A DNA stretch of 64,000 bases from JACJVV01 sp964581515 (GTDB lineage: Archaea; Nanobdellota; Nanobdellia; Woesearchaeales; JACJVV01): assembly GCA_964581515.1 (NCBI GenBank), contig CAZOOV010000003.1, positions 127,395-191,394 of the forward strand. Direction: 5' to 3'. The position numbers and the translations under genes were made by a program. The notes beneath the pieces were generated by a model. The model searched no databases, was not told where the DNA came from, and saw nothing but the letters and a program-made list of their open reading frames with translations. Below are positions 8,569 through 16,572 of the stretch, one piece after another; the stretch's first letter is position 1; each line of letters starts with the position of its first letter.

Positions 8569-9366
8569 ATGAGGACGATTTGTATTATTAACCAGAAGGG
8601 TGGTGTTGCAAAAACAACTACTACTATTTCACTTGCTGCTGGTCTTAGCAGAAAGGGAAAAAAAGTTCTGATTCTTGATCTTGATGCACAAGGAAATATT
8701 GGTGTAGCATTGAGAACACAAGGTGTCAAGGACATATATGATTTTTTGATAAATGGTTCAGATTATAGAGAATGTGTAACGCATCTTGGAGATAATCTTG
8801 ACATAATGACAAGTAAAGAAACATTGACTAAAGCTGAATTCTTGCTAGTTGGTGAAGCAAATAGAGAACTTATTCTTAAGAATAAATTACAAGAAGTTAA
8901 AGGGTATGATTATATTCTTATTGATTGTAGTCCTTCACTTGGACTTCTTAATCAGAACGCACTACTTGCTTCAAATGAGGCACTTATTCCAACATCAACA
9001 GATGTATTGGGTTATAAGGCACTTAAGAAGATAATAATGGCAATAGAAAGCTTGAATCATGTATTTGAGCATGATTGCCAGGTTACAAAAATTGTACCGA
9101 CAATGCACGATAAGAGGCTTAAAGTATGCAAGGAAGTACTCCATAATATCAATAATGATTATTATGAGATGGTATGTGATCCTATAAATGTATGTTCTAA
9201 GCTTAAAGAAGCACCTTCTAAAGGTCAATCAATCTTCAAATATGCTCCTAATTCTGCAGCTGCAAAAGATTATGCAAAAATGGTTCAAGCAGTAATCAGG
9301 GATGAGCAGAAATTTGACCTTCCCATAGAAGAAGTGCAAGCTGCACCAGCTGCGGCTAAGGCTTAA
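8569..9366 (+). CDS. ParA/Soj-family ATPase
   Basis: ParA ATPases dimerise on ATP, bind DNA non-specifically and move chromosomes, plasmids or protein cargo. This 265-residue protein has the deviant Walker A KGGVAKTTT (10-18, with signature lysines K10 and K15) and DLDAQGN (37-43). It also has a Walker B-like YILIDCSPSLG (about 114-124). No ParB or centromere-like repeat is adjacent, so it is an orphan ParA of the kind that positions cellular cargo. The C-terminus is an Ala-rich tail. Two small acidic proteins are encoded convergently just downstream and are possible partners. Confidence 0.9.
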   Translation: MRTICIINQKGGVAKTTTTISLAAGLSRKGKKVLILDLDAQGNIGVALRTQGVKDIYDFLINGSDYRECVTHLGDNLDIMTSKETLTKAEFLLVGEANRELILKNKLQEVKGYDYILIDCSPSLGLLNQNALLASNEALIPTSTDVLGYKALKKIIMAIESLNHVFEHDCQVTKIVPTMHDKRLKVCKEVLHNINNDYYEMVCDPINVCSKLKEAPSKGQSIFKYAPNSAAAKDYAKMVQAVIRDEQKFDLPIEEVQAAPAAAKA

Positions 9367-9449
9367 ATAATATTTTAATCTCTTTATTATTTTATTTTCT
9401 TGTTTATTCTTAATTATTTAATAAAAAATTTAATGAATTAAGTTCATAA

Positions 9450-9560
9450 CTACCCCATATCATCTGAAGCATCATCACTTCCAGGATCATCTTGAACTTT
9501 CTTTATGTCTTTATCGATATCTTCTTTAGATTTAGCTTTTTCCTCTTGTTCTTCTTCCAT
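9450..9560 (-). CDS. Acidic microprotein (36 aa), second of a pair
   Basis: A GAGGTG ribosome binding site ends six bases before ATG 9560. The product starts MEEEQEEKAKSKED and ends DDPGSDDASDDMG, almost wholly charged and probably disordered. It follows the 39-aa acidic gene by 30 bases, so they form a two-gene operon convergent with the ParA gene. The function is unknown. Confidence 0.5.
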   Translation of the reverse strand: MEEEQEEKAKSKEDIDKDIKKVQDDPGSDDASDDMG

Positions 9561-9590
9561 TATATACACCTCAAGTAGATTCAAAATGGT

Positions 9591-9710
9591 TTATTCAGAT
9601 ATGAGCTTTTCAGGATTATTATCATCTAAAGATAGCTTTTCTTCAGGTTCTTCATCAGGTTCTTCTTCAGGATTGCCTTCTTCTGGATTTGTTCCATTTT
9701 CATTTTGCAT
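9591..9710 (-). CDS. Acidic microprotein (39 aa), first of a pair
   Basis: GAGGTGAT lies five bases before ATG 9710. The product starts MQNENGTNPEEGNPEEE and contains a Glu-Pro-Glu repeat region, then LSLDDNNPEKLISE. It is disordered in appearance. A promoter with AATTTAAATAG near 9761-9771 on the minus strand would serve this pair. Confidence 0.5.
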   Translation of the reverse strand: MQNENGTNPEEGNPEEEPDEEPEEKLSLDDNNPEKLISE

Positions 9711-9803
9711 AAGGTATCACCTCTTATTTACCTAATTATGATTATTTAGAATAATTACTATTTAAATTTTTTATTTTAGTAATCAGAATATGCTATACTA
9801 GTG

Positions 9804-9886
9804 TCCATAATCACTGGACAACAGAAATGGAACATTTCTGGACCCAGTGGTTATTCGTTTCACTCCATAATCACTGGACATGTCCA
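9804..9886 (+). promoter_or_regulatory. Operator-like cluster: repeated 17-mer and palindromes
   Basis: The 17-mer TCCATAATCACTGGACA occurs exactly at 9804-9820 and again at 9864-9880. Between them are a perfect hairpin CAGAAATG-GAA-CATTTCTG (9822-9840) and an inverted, one-mismatch copy of the repeat core (CCAGTGGTTAT, about 9844-9854). A perfect 12-base palindrome TGGACATGTCCA covers 9875-9886. The cluster ends seven bases before the TATA box (TATATAAA, 9894-9901) of the zinc-finger microprotein gene, so it is probably its operator or activator region. Confidence 0.55.
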
Positions 9887-9892
9887 TGTAGG

Positions 9893-9901
9893 GTATATAA
9901 A
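9893..9901 (+). promoter_or_regulatory. TATA box of the zinc-finger microprotein gene
   Basis: GTATATAAA is centred about 38 bases before the ATG at 9935, directly after the operator-like cluster. Confidence 0.5.
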
Positions 9902-9934
9902 GGGATTGATGAGTGAAGTATATGGGTGATAAAG

Positions 9935-10099
9935 ATGGATGTTGAAACATTCAATGGAAATGGAAATGATGTCGTAATAGGAAATTGTAGTGCTTGTAAC
10001 GAAAAGAAAATCTTGATAAATTATATGGGTGAATCATTTTGTACGAGATGCATACAAAAGGATGAACATTTGAGTGCTGTAATTGGTTGGCATGGTTGA
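9935..10099 (+). CDS. Zinc-finger microprotein (54 aa)
   Basis: The product contains two CxxC knuckles (CSAC at about 18-21, CTRC at about 36-39), the spacing of a small zinc ribbon, and ends in a hydrophobic AVIGWHG. GGTGAT lies five bases before the chosen ATG. The earlier ATG at 9922 runs into a stop after seven codons. Such proteins often bind DNA or RNA or act as partners, but no family is assigned. Its promoter is unusually elaborate for so small a gene, and it lies upstream of the Ald-like gene in the same direction. Confidence 0.6.
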   Translation: MDVETFNGNGNDVVIGNCSACNEKKILINYMGESFCTRCIQKDEHLSAVIGWHG

Positions 10100-10163
10100 T
10101 TTTTTTCAAATTCTTTTCCTATTTTTTACTATTTTCGCAATCTTCTAGTGTTATTTTTCTTGT

Positions 10164-10317
10164 ATTTCTGGAATAATCCCCTATTATTGCCTGGATTTTA
10201 TATAAAATTACGTAACCTTTAAAAAGGAACCTGGAATCAAATATCTAGATTAGTGAGTTTGGGGAGAGGTGATTTTCTTAACTCATTTAACCTGGAAATC
10301 TGGAAATAACCAGAAAT
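10164..10317 (+). promoter_or_regulatory. Cluster of CTGGA boxes before the Ald-like gene
   Basis: CTGGA occurs at 10168, 10191, 10231, 10292 and 10300. An ATTTCTGG (10164) has an inverted partner CCAGAAAT (10310-10317). TATA-like sequences lie at 10198-10206 and 10216-10223. The boxes share sequence with the 9.8-kb cluster (ATTTCTGGA, CACTGGAC), so one regulator may act on both genes. Confidence 0.4.
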
Positions 10318-10328
10318 TATGATATAAG

Positions 10329-11405
10329 ATGAAAATAGGAATACTAAAAGAAACAAAGAAGGGCGAATTTAGAGTAGCGCTTGTCCCAGAACATGTTAGA
10401 CAACTAGTTGAAGAAGGACATGAGGTCTATGTTGAGATGGGTGCGGGAGCTGGATCTAAGTTCACTAATGCTGATTATAGGAAAGCAGGAGCTAAGATAA
10501 AGAGAGATGTTTCTGACTGCAAGATGATTGTAAAGGTAAAAGAGCCACAGATAGATAAAATCAAACCAGGTCAAATTATTATGGCATATCTTCATGTTGA
10601 GAAAGGACAGAATATGGAGCTTCTCAAAACACTTCTTGATAGGAATGTTACTGGTTATGCATATGAAGAAATCAGGGATGAAAAAGGTTTTAGGCTTGTA
10701 AATCTTGGTGTAGAAGCAGGTATTGTTGGTATGTATGAGGGATTAAGATTATATGGTCAAGTTCTTGAGAATAATGGAAAAGTAAACAGATTCAAAAGAC
10801 TTAAGCCAATAAAAGAATATTTCTCAGTTAAAGAGGTATATAAAGCACTTAAAGAAGCAAATGTTCATAATGGTGTGAATGTATATATATTTGGAAAAGG
10901 AAGAGTTTCTTCTGGATCCCAGGAAGTATTGTCATTTACAGATATAAAACCAAATGTACTTTACAGGGATAAGACTGTTTTTGTCAAGCAATTCTTGCCT
11001 GATGCAGATATTATAGTGAATGCAGTTGATTGGTATCCTGGAGAACCACGAATAATTACAAAGAATATGCTTAAGATTATGAAAAATACAGCAGTTATTG
11101 TTGATATCTCATGTGACCCTATGGGGGCAGTTGAGACATGCATACCTACTACTTGGGAAGATCCTTATTATGAAGTTAATGGCGTTACACATTATTGTGT
11201 TGATAATCTGCCTTCTGCTATTCCAAGAGATTCTTCCATACATCTTAGTAATATGATCTTTGAGCATGTAAGGAAAGTTGCTAATGGTGAAGAGCTTGAT
11301 ACTGGTCTTATGACAAAAGAAGGAATCTTCGAATATGCAAAAGAAACAGAAATCAGTTTTGAACTTGGATCAAAGTATCTTGTTTCTGAAGCAGGTTCTA
11401 GATAA
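10329..11405 (+). CDS. Alanine dehydrogenase/PNT superfamily enzyme, closest to N5-(carboxyethyl)ornithine synthase
   Basis: The fold is that of alanine dehydrogenase. The N-terminal part has FRVALVP (R15), KVKEP (K69 and K71) and YLHVEK (H89). The nucleotide-binding loop FGKGRVSSG (188-196) follows, then DIIVNAVDW, VDISCDPMGAVET, a PTT-W-P segment and THYCVDNLPS. The last blocks fit carboxyethyl-ornithine synthase or saccharopine-dehydrogenase-like proteins better than classical alanine dehydrogenase. An NAD(P)-linked reductive condensation of an amino acid with pyruvate, or an alanine dehydrogenase reaction, is likely. At 358 residues it is full length. Confidence 0.72.
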   Translation: MKIGILKETKKGEFRVALVPEHVRQLVEEGHEVYVEMGAGAGSKFTNADYRKAGAKIKRDVSDCKMIVKVKEPQIDKIKPGQIIMAYLHVEKGQNMELLKTLLDRNVTGYAYEEIRDEKGFRLVNLGVEAGIVGMYEGLRLYGQVLENNGKVNRFKRLKPIKEYFSVKEVYKALKEANVHNGVNVYIFGKGRVSSGSQEVLSFTDIKPNVLYRDKTVFVKQFLPDADIIVNAVDWYPGEPRIITKNMLKIMKNTAVIVDISCDPMGAVETCIPTTWEDPYYEVNGVTHYCVDNLPSAIPRDSSIHLSNMIFEHVRKVANGEELDTGLMTKEGIFEYAKETEISFELGSKYLVSEAGSR

Positions 11406-11471
11406 GTTTAATGTTTTTACAGATTCTTGATAATGATAATCTTTTTATATTCTAGATTTTAGATTATTGTT

Positions 11472-12158
11472 ATGGCAGATCATAAAGGCAAGATCTTAGT
11501 TATTGATAATTATTCCAAGGAAGATACTGCTGCTGTTCAGGAGATAGAAAAAGCCATTACTGCTGCAGGATATAAAGCTGAAAGGATAAAACATAGTGAT
11601 GCGAAGCAGAAGCTTGCTGCAGGAGAGGATCTTCTTGAAAATTATCATGGTGCTGTCTCCTCTGGAAGCGGAAAGACATGGAAAGAGACTGGTGAGATGG
11701 ATGCTAATGGGAAGCCATATGTTGCTATGAACGATCCAGTACATGATTTTTTAGTTGAGCATGAAAAACCTCTATATGCAATATGCGGGGCCTATCATGC
11801 TGTTGCTAATTCTTTGGGATATAAGGTAAAAAATACTGGTGAATTCAATCGTGGCAAAGGAGAAGATGGACATCATTATAATCATAAATACGCAATTGCA
11901 AAGGATGATATTGATGATAAAGTAAAAGCTGAATTCACTTCGCATAACGGCGAAGAGATAGTAAAGGCTTTCACTCATCAGAATAATAGGGCTGTACAAT
12001 ATCATCCTGAAAGAAGCGAGCATGGTAGGCAAGAGATTGCTGATTTCTTAGATAATAATGTTAAGCCTGGTAATCCTGGTGAGAATTATCAAGGCCAAGG
12101 TCCAAAAGAAGGACAAGATCCTGGGAAGTATCAAAGCCAGCAGGATACATATCAGTGA
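11472..12158 (+). CDS. Class I glutamine amidotransferase-like protein
   Basis: This 228-residue protein has the triad of class I glutamine amidotransferases. The nucleophile is C105 in YAICGAYHAV, with H178 and E180 in QYHPER. These enzymes release ammonia from glutamine for a synthase partner, but no synthase domain is fused or adjacent. A Gly/Gln/Pro-rich tail (200-228) is disordered. The leaderless start at 11472 fits TTTTATATTC at about 11442. The nucleophile elbow is ICGAYHA rather than the usual GxCxG, so hydrolysis of another amide is possible. Confidence 0.75.
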   Translation: MADHKGKILVIDNYSKEDTAAVQEIEKAITAAGYKAERIKHSDAKQKLAAGEDLLENYHGAVSSGSGKTWKETGEMDANGKPYVAMNDPVHDFLVEHEKPLYAICGAYHAVANSLGYKVKNTGEFNRGKGEDGHHYNHKYAIAKDDIDDKVKAEFTSHNGEEIVKAFTHQNNRAVQYHPERSEHGRQEIADFLDNNVKPGNPGENYQGQGPKEGQDPGKYQSQQDTYQ

Positions 12159-12194
12159 GAAAAGTATTTTTTGAAGAGTTTAGTTAAATATTTT

Positions 12195-12659
12195 CTATAA
12201 TGTCTTAGTCATCTTAATTGTATATTCTGAGAAGCCGAATTTCTTGTAGATCTGTTGTGCAGCCTTATTGTCTACATGGATCTCAAGTGAAATGTGCTGG
12301 GTTTTCCATTCTTTTAGCCAGTTTAGTGCTGTCTCAATGAGTTTGTTTGCGATTCCTTTCTTTCTAGCTTCTTTTTTTACAAAAAGATTGCTGACATAGC
12401 CTTTTCTCTTGAATTTTGATATTGGCAAAGGTCTGAACCATTGTGCAAGTATGAATCCTACTATTTCTCCTTTCTCTTCTGCATAGAAGATGGCTCTGCT
12501 TTTGTATTTAAGATCACGATTTAAGTATTCATAGAAATATTCTTCATTGTCTTCTATTGGTTTAAGACTTTCGCTGTATTTGAGCTCTTCTTTTTTTGAA
12601 AGTAGCTTGATTGCCTTGAGTCTTTCGTAATCTTCTTTTGTCGCTCTTTTTATTTCCAT
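12195..12659 (-). CDS. GNAT-family N-acetyltransferase
   Basis: This 154-residue acetyl-CoA-dependent acetyltransferase shows the motif A block VSNLFVKKEARKKGIANKLIETAL (about 90-113), whose pyrophosphate loop reads RKKGIA. A C-terminal motif B reads NKAAQQIYKKFGF. The substrate cannot be deduced and could be a protein N-terminus or a small amine. The gene is followed on the same strand by nothing close. The ATP-grasp gene lies upstream. Confidence 0.85.
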   Translation of the reverse strand: MEIKRATKEDYERLKAIKLLSKKEELKYSESLKPIEDNEEYFYEYLNRDLKYKSRAIFYAEEKGEIVGFILAQWFRPLPISKFKRKGYVSNLFVKKEARKKGIANKLIETALNWLKEWKTQHISLEIHVDNKAAQQIYKKFGFSEYTIKMTKTL

Positions 12660-12723
12660 TTTTTTATTAAGTTATAGATATTTGTTATTTTTGTTTATAT
12701 CTTTTATTTGTATTCTTAATCCT

Positions 12724-13779
12724 TTATTTATAGTCTTTGATTATTTCATCATATAACAGCCTGCTAAGATTGAATCTTCTTGCTCTCGGGAATCCAGGAA
12801 ATGTGTTCACTTCAATAAATTTTGCGTTTTTTCCATCTGAACAAAGCATTATATCTACTCCTCCAAAATTTAGGCCTAATGCTTTGATTGATTTGATTGC
12901 GTTATTTTGAGCCAGTTTTAATTGTTTTTGTGGTAGTTTTTTTGGATATGAAAGTTTTTCTCCTCTTGCTCCTTGAGATATATTTGTTGTTACTGCATCT
13001 GATTCATTAGTCCTGCAATAAGTGTATAATACTTTTTTCTTGTATACATAGAATCTTATATCGAACTTCCTATTGTTGATTAATAATGGATCTATCATAT
13101 CTTCGACTATGATATCTTCTTTGAGAAGCTCCTTTAGAAACGCTTTTTTTTCTTTTATTTCATTAAAGGTCCAGCCATAATCTGATTTCCTACAACATAT
13201 CTTACCTTTTCTAAACCTAAAATTTGTCCTTATCCTGTCTTTCTCAGCCATGGTTATTCCTTTTCCCATAGAACCAAACCTTACTTTGATGAATAGTTTC
13301 TTTCCTTTGTCTAAAAGTTTGAGGATATCTGATAATTTTCTTGTCTTGTAAGTCTTTGGCGCGTCTACGCCATTTTTTACGACAAGCTGTTTAGTCATTG
13401 TTTTGTCTCTGTCTGTTGCTAGGTTCTTAGGATTATTTATGTAAGATATCTTACTTTCTTTATAGGTTGCTTCTATATTATGTTGCACTGCTTTCCAGAA
13501 GCTTTTGAATTTTGTATAGAATGAACTGTTGCCATAGACTCCTTCATAATTTTTTGGCTCTATATGTGTGTCCCAATATTCAAAAGGGAAACAAGGAAAT
13601 ATAATTATCTCTTTTGTTGTTATCTTAGGGAGTTTTGCATTTAATATATCCCAGTAATTGCACCTCTTGAATGTGATCTTTGTGTTGTGAAGAGATTTTC
13701 TTTGTCTGTAAAGCTTCTTGAAAGTATCAAAGTCTTTCCAGTCTCCAATAAGAAGGAATGTCTTCGTTTTTGTAATCAT
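12724..13779 (-). CDS. ATP-grasp superfamily ligase
   Basis: ATP-grasp enzymes join a carboxylate to an amine or thiol through an acyl phosphate. The N-terminal 110 residues are Lys-rich and unrecognised. From about 120 on the grasp fold is visible. KLFIKVRFGSMGKGI contains the nucleotide-binding lysine and glycine-rich loop, IIVEDMID follows, and FDIRFYVYKKK lies in the core. FGGVDIML and KFIEVNTFPGFPRARRF provide the metal-binding acidic/Asn pair. The layout is RimK/glutathione-synthetase-like. The substrate is unknown. At 351 residues it is complete. Confidence 0.78.
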   Translation of the reverse strand: MITKTKTFLLIGDWKDFDTFKKLYRQRKSLHNTKITFKRCNYWDILNAKLPKITTKEIIIFPCFPFEYWDTHIEPKNYEGVYGNSSFYTKFKSFWKAVQHNIEATYKESKISYINNPKNLATDRDKTMTKQLVVKNGVDAPKTYKTRKLSDILKLLDKGKKLFIKVRFGSMGKGITMAEKDRIRTNFRFRKGKICCRKSDYGWTFNEIKEKKAFLKELLKEDIIVEDMIDPLLINNRKFDIRFYVYKKKVLYTYCRTNESDAVTTNISQGARGEKLSYPKKLPQKQLKLAQNNAIKSIKALGLNFGGVDIMLCSDGKNAKFIEVNTFPGFPRARRFNLSRLLYDEIIKDYK

Positions 13780-13825
13780 AGAATAACTTTCTTGTTAAGA
13801 TTTTATAAATGTTACTTAACTTTAT

Positions 13826-14533
13826 TCAAGAGTTTTCATTCTTCATAATCCTTATTGCAGATTTGTAGAATGCTTTTATCCAACTAGGTGCGAAATCTCT
13901 ACTATATGTATCCTCAATCTCATGTACAAATCCACCTACAAATGCTTCTCCTGGAATTGTCTCGCCGAGCATTGACATCGCTCCTTCGTCTAATTGTTTT
14001 TTCCCCCATAAATCCATGAGACCCTCAGAATAACCCTTTCCTCTTAGCTCTTTTTCTTTTTCCATCAATTGCATCGCTTTTGTTCTGTCAATAATCATAC
14101 CCACTGGTATTGCTGTTTTTGGCTCCCATGCTTTAACATGCCTATAACCTTGATTGATTGAATTTGCTAACCTGTCTAAATATCCTTCTGCATCTATCTG
14201 ATAAGATTGACATGGTTCGTTCCTATCCATTTCATGAATTATTTGTCGACTAATTAATCTATCTGTAATATAATAGACATTACCATCTTCTGTATGAAGT
14301 CCCTGGGTTTGTATTCTTGCAGCAGGACCTCCTTCAATCATATGGATGCCCAAATGCGAGAATGTATCAATAAATGCTTCAACTCTTGAAGGAGAAGAAA
14401 TCATCGTTGAATGAGTGCCAAACCAAGCAGATTCAACTTCTGTCTCTACTTTATCTTCAGATTTCCCTAATACTTCCTCTATTGAGGATTCAAGAATATT
14501 TACAATTCTTGCTATCTTTGGTGATTGGTACAT
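13826..14533 (-). CDS. Hypothetical protein (235 aa)
   Basis: I do not recognise this soluble protein. It has an N-terminal helical segment, then a mixed region with GGPAARIQTQG and YITDRLISRQIIHEMDRNE. The HExxH-like pattern is absent, so there is no basis for calling it a protease. The gene stands alone between the ATP-grasp and SPOUT genes on the minus strand. Confidence 0.6.
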   Translation of the reverse strand: MYQSPKIARIVNILESSIEEVLGKSEDKVETEVESAWFGTHSTMISSPSRVEAFIDTFSHLGIHMIEGGPAARIQTQGLHTEDGNVYYITDRLISRQIIHEMDRNEPCQSYQIDAEGYLDRLANSINQGYRHVKAWEPKTAIPVGMIIDRTKAMQLMEKEKELRGKGYSEGLMDLWGKKQLDEGAMSMLGETIPGEAFVGGFVHEIEDTYSRDFAPSWIKAFYKSAIRIMKNENS

Positions 14534-14592
14534 CTGAAAAAGTAAAGAAGAATAATTTATAAGTTTTTCGGTTTGTTACTACTCTTAGGTAA

Positions 14593-15162
14593 TTATAGTC
14601 CTCCTTTCTCTTTTATAAGTTTAATATATCCTTTTGGAATTACGAGTTCACCTTCTTCTTCAACAAATCTGAATGGAAGTTCTATCTCTTCATAATCGCT
14701 CATCTTTATTTTTAGGCTTCTTCTGAATTTTATATTCTTTAGTGGAGTACCATTCAATATTTTCCATGCAACATAAGCTGCTGTATTTGTTGACATCTGA
14801 AATTTATTAAGGTTTCTTGTTGGGCAATTGTCGATTTTATCTGTGAGTTCTTTCTTTGTCCTTTTTTTCCTGGGAAAATCTCCTAGAATGCCACCAAGCA
14901 AGATGTAATCAAATGTTTTGTCTTTTGGTGCAAGCGTTTGTCTAGCAGAAGGATCAAGGATACACATATTCTTAAATTTTAATTCTTTTATTGATCTTGA
15001 GTAGACTTTTCCTAATGGTTTGAGTTTTTCTTGATCTTTTTCTTTTTTTATATTTGTGAATATCAAATTCTTTTTGCCAACAAATTCAGAAATATGATTG
15101 TATTCTGTGTAACTCCATTTCCAAAGCCTAGGATCAAGGTGTTCTATTATGTACTTTGTCAT
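14593..15162 (-). CDS. SPOUT methyltransferase of the SFM1/DUF431 family
   Basis: The 189-residue protein matches the archaeal and yeast SFM1 family block by block. It has YIIEHLDPRLWKWSYTEY at the start, LIFTNI, CILDPSARQTLAPKDK, FDYILLGGILGDFP, RTKKELTD, a K-Q-M-T-AAYVAW block and ELPFRFVEE near the end. SPOUT enzymes bind SAM in a knotted fold. Yeast Sfm1 methylates an arginine of ribosomal protein uS3, and archaeal members may act on protein or RNA. The family assignment is firm and the substrate is inference. Confidence 0.85.
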   Translation of the reverse strand: MTKYIIEHLDPRLWKWSYTEYNHISEFVGKKNLIFTNIKKEKDQEKLKPLGKVYSRSIKELKFKNMCILDPSARQTLAPKDKTFDYILLGGILGDFPRKKRTKKELTDKIDNCPTRNLNKFQMSTNTAAYVAWKILNGTPLKNIKFRRSLKIKMSDYEEIELPFRFVEEEGELVIPKGYIKLIKEKGGL

Positions 15163-15314
15163 TATTAGTCTTCTCAGTAGTATTATATTTAAAAATTATC
15201 TTTTTTTTATGTAGTAACTTACTAGTGGTCATACCGAGAAAACTTTATAAACCCTATTGAGTTATGATTCAGTTAGGATTGTGTTAGAATTATATAAGGG
15301 GACGTTACAAAAAA

Positions 15315-15926
15315 ATGTCAGAAACATCTGAAACATTAGCTACTAGACTTGATAATCTTACGAAAGATGATCAGACATGGGATTCATTGAATATCAATCA
15401 ATGGAAGACTGCAATAGAAGCAGTAAGAAAGGATTGTACTTATCTTAATGATGTTGTTGAGGGCAAGGCTGATATTAGTTCTAAGATGGAATATGTTGTA
15501 GAAGACGCAGGCGGATATAGACATTATGTTCCACATTATGTTGGCAAGGAGACAAGAGCAGAGATTAGACAAGTTGAATCAATTGTTGGTGATACTGGGA
15601 TGGCTGGGAATGCTGCTAATATTGCTTTTAATCCAATAGGACTTCCTCTTTGTTTTTTAGTAGGATACGCGCTAATTGTGACACCTACAGTCTTGAGGCA
15701 TACTGAGGCAAATCCATTGAGTTCTTTTTATTATGCTTTAAAGATTGTTGCTAAACAAACAATTCCATTTTTGGCAGCATTGACTTTTTTTGGTTATCTG
15801 TCTTCAGATTCAAGAGAAGATAATCAACAGGATGCAAGTGCAAATGCATCTATAATACAAGAGAAGATAGAACAGATATATCATACAGAAAAACCAGTAG
15901 GTTACTCTGCACGTGAGTTAAAATAA
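15315..15926 (+). CDS. Tandem paralog 1: two-helix membrane protein
   Basis: This is the first of three adjacent paralogs of 203-207 residues. Each has a soluble N-terminal half with the shared pattern D.GG.RHYVP.YVGKE..AEI...E...G (about 60-95 here). Two hydrophobic helices follow (about 113-135 and 150-170), then a short amphipathic tail with IQEKIEQIYHT. The function is unknown. The orientation may place both termini on the same side of the membrane. A promoter with TTTATAAAC near 15245 and the sequence before 15315 would start a transcript across all three. Confidence 0.7.
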   Translation: MSETSETLATRLDNLTKDDQTWDSLNINQWKTAIEAVRKDCTYLNDVVEGKADISSKMEYVVEDAGGYRHYVPHYVGKETRAEIRQVESIVGDTGMAGNAANIAFNPIGLPLCFLVGYALIVTPTVLRHTEANPLSSFYYALKIVAKQTIPFLAALTFFGYLSSDSREDNQQDASANASIIQEKIEQIYHTEKPVGYSARELK

Positions 15927-15948
15927 TATTTTGATGAGGAAATGAATA

Positions 15949-16572
15949 ATGGTTACTAGTGTAGAAACACTATTGAAAAAAATTGAGAAAGATGAAGAGT
16001 TAGATTTTTTTACTGCTCAGAAGCAGATGAAAGAAGTGCTTGAGAATGCAAGAAAAGATAATCCAGTACTTAATGATGCAATTGAGGGTAAGACTGATAT
16101 AGGTGGAAAAGTTGATTATCTTATAGAGGATCACGGTGGATGGAAGAATTATGTGCCTAGTTATGTGGGAAAAGAGGAGATGACAGAGATGGGACATTTA
16201 CAACACATATCTGGAAATACTTCTGTTGGATCGAATTATACTAATCTTACTGCAAATTCAGTTGGCGCTTATCTTGGTCTGACACTTCTTGTCTCTGCAA
16301 TGTTTGCACCTCAGACAGCTCGTTCATCGAAAGATAATATCTTCAAGGCTTTTTCTGAAAATGTGCTGTTTTTTGGAAGATGGTGGGCTACTGTGTCATT
16401 CTTTATTGCGTACGGTGCATTTAGTGGACTCATGCAACATACTTCTGAGAGTAAAGCAAGAGCAAGAGCACATTATGTACAGGAAAAAATTGAACAGGTG
16501 TATGAATTAAATAATAATATTTCTGTATCTAATCAAACATATTCGGTAATGATGGAAAATGTCAATAAATAG
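15949..16572 (+). CDS. Tandem paralog 2: two-helix membrane protein
   Basis: This is the second copy. It keeps the DHGGWKNYVPSYVGKEE block, two hydrophobic helices (about 106-125 and 140-160) and the VQEKIEQVYE tail motif. It is the most diverged in the helices. The gap from copy 1 is 22 bases with GATGAGGAAATGAAT before ATG 15949. Its 3' end overlaps copy 3 by 14 bases, so translation is probably coupled. Confidence 0.7.
   Translation: MVTSVETLLKKIEKDEELDFFTAQKQMKEVLENARKDNPVLNDAIEGKTDIGGKVDYLIEDHGGWKNYVPSYVGKEEMTEMGHLQHISGNTSVGSNYTNLTANSVGAYLGLTLLVSAMFAPQTARSSKDNIFKAFSENVLFFGRWWATVSFFIAYGAFSGLMQHTSESKARARAHYVQEKIEQVYELNNNISVSNQTYSVMMENVNK

Noticed and set aside
8520..8735. Minus-strand 71-aa frame at the ParA start
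   Set aside because: It overlaps the conserved Walker A region of ParA in the antisense frame and has no upstream signals.
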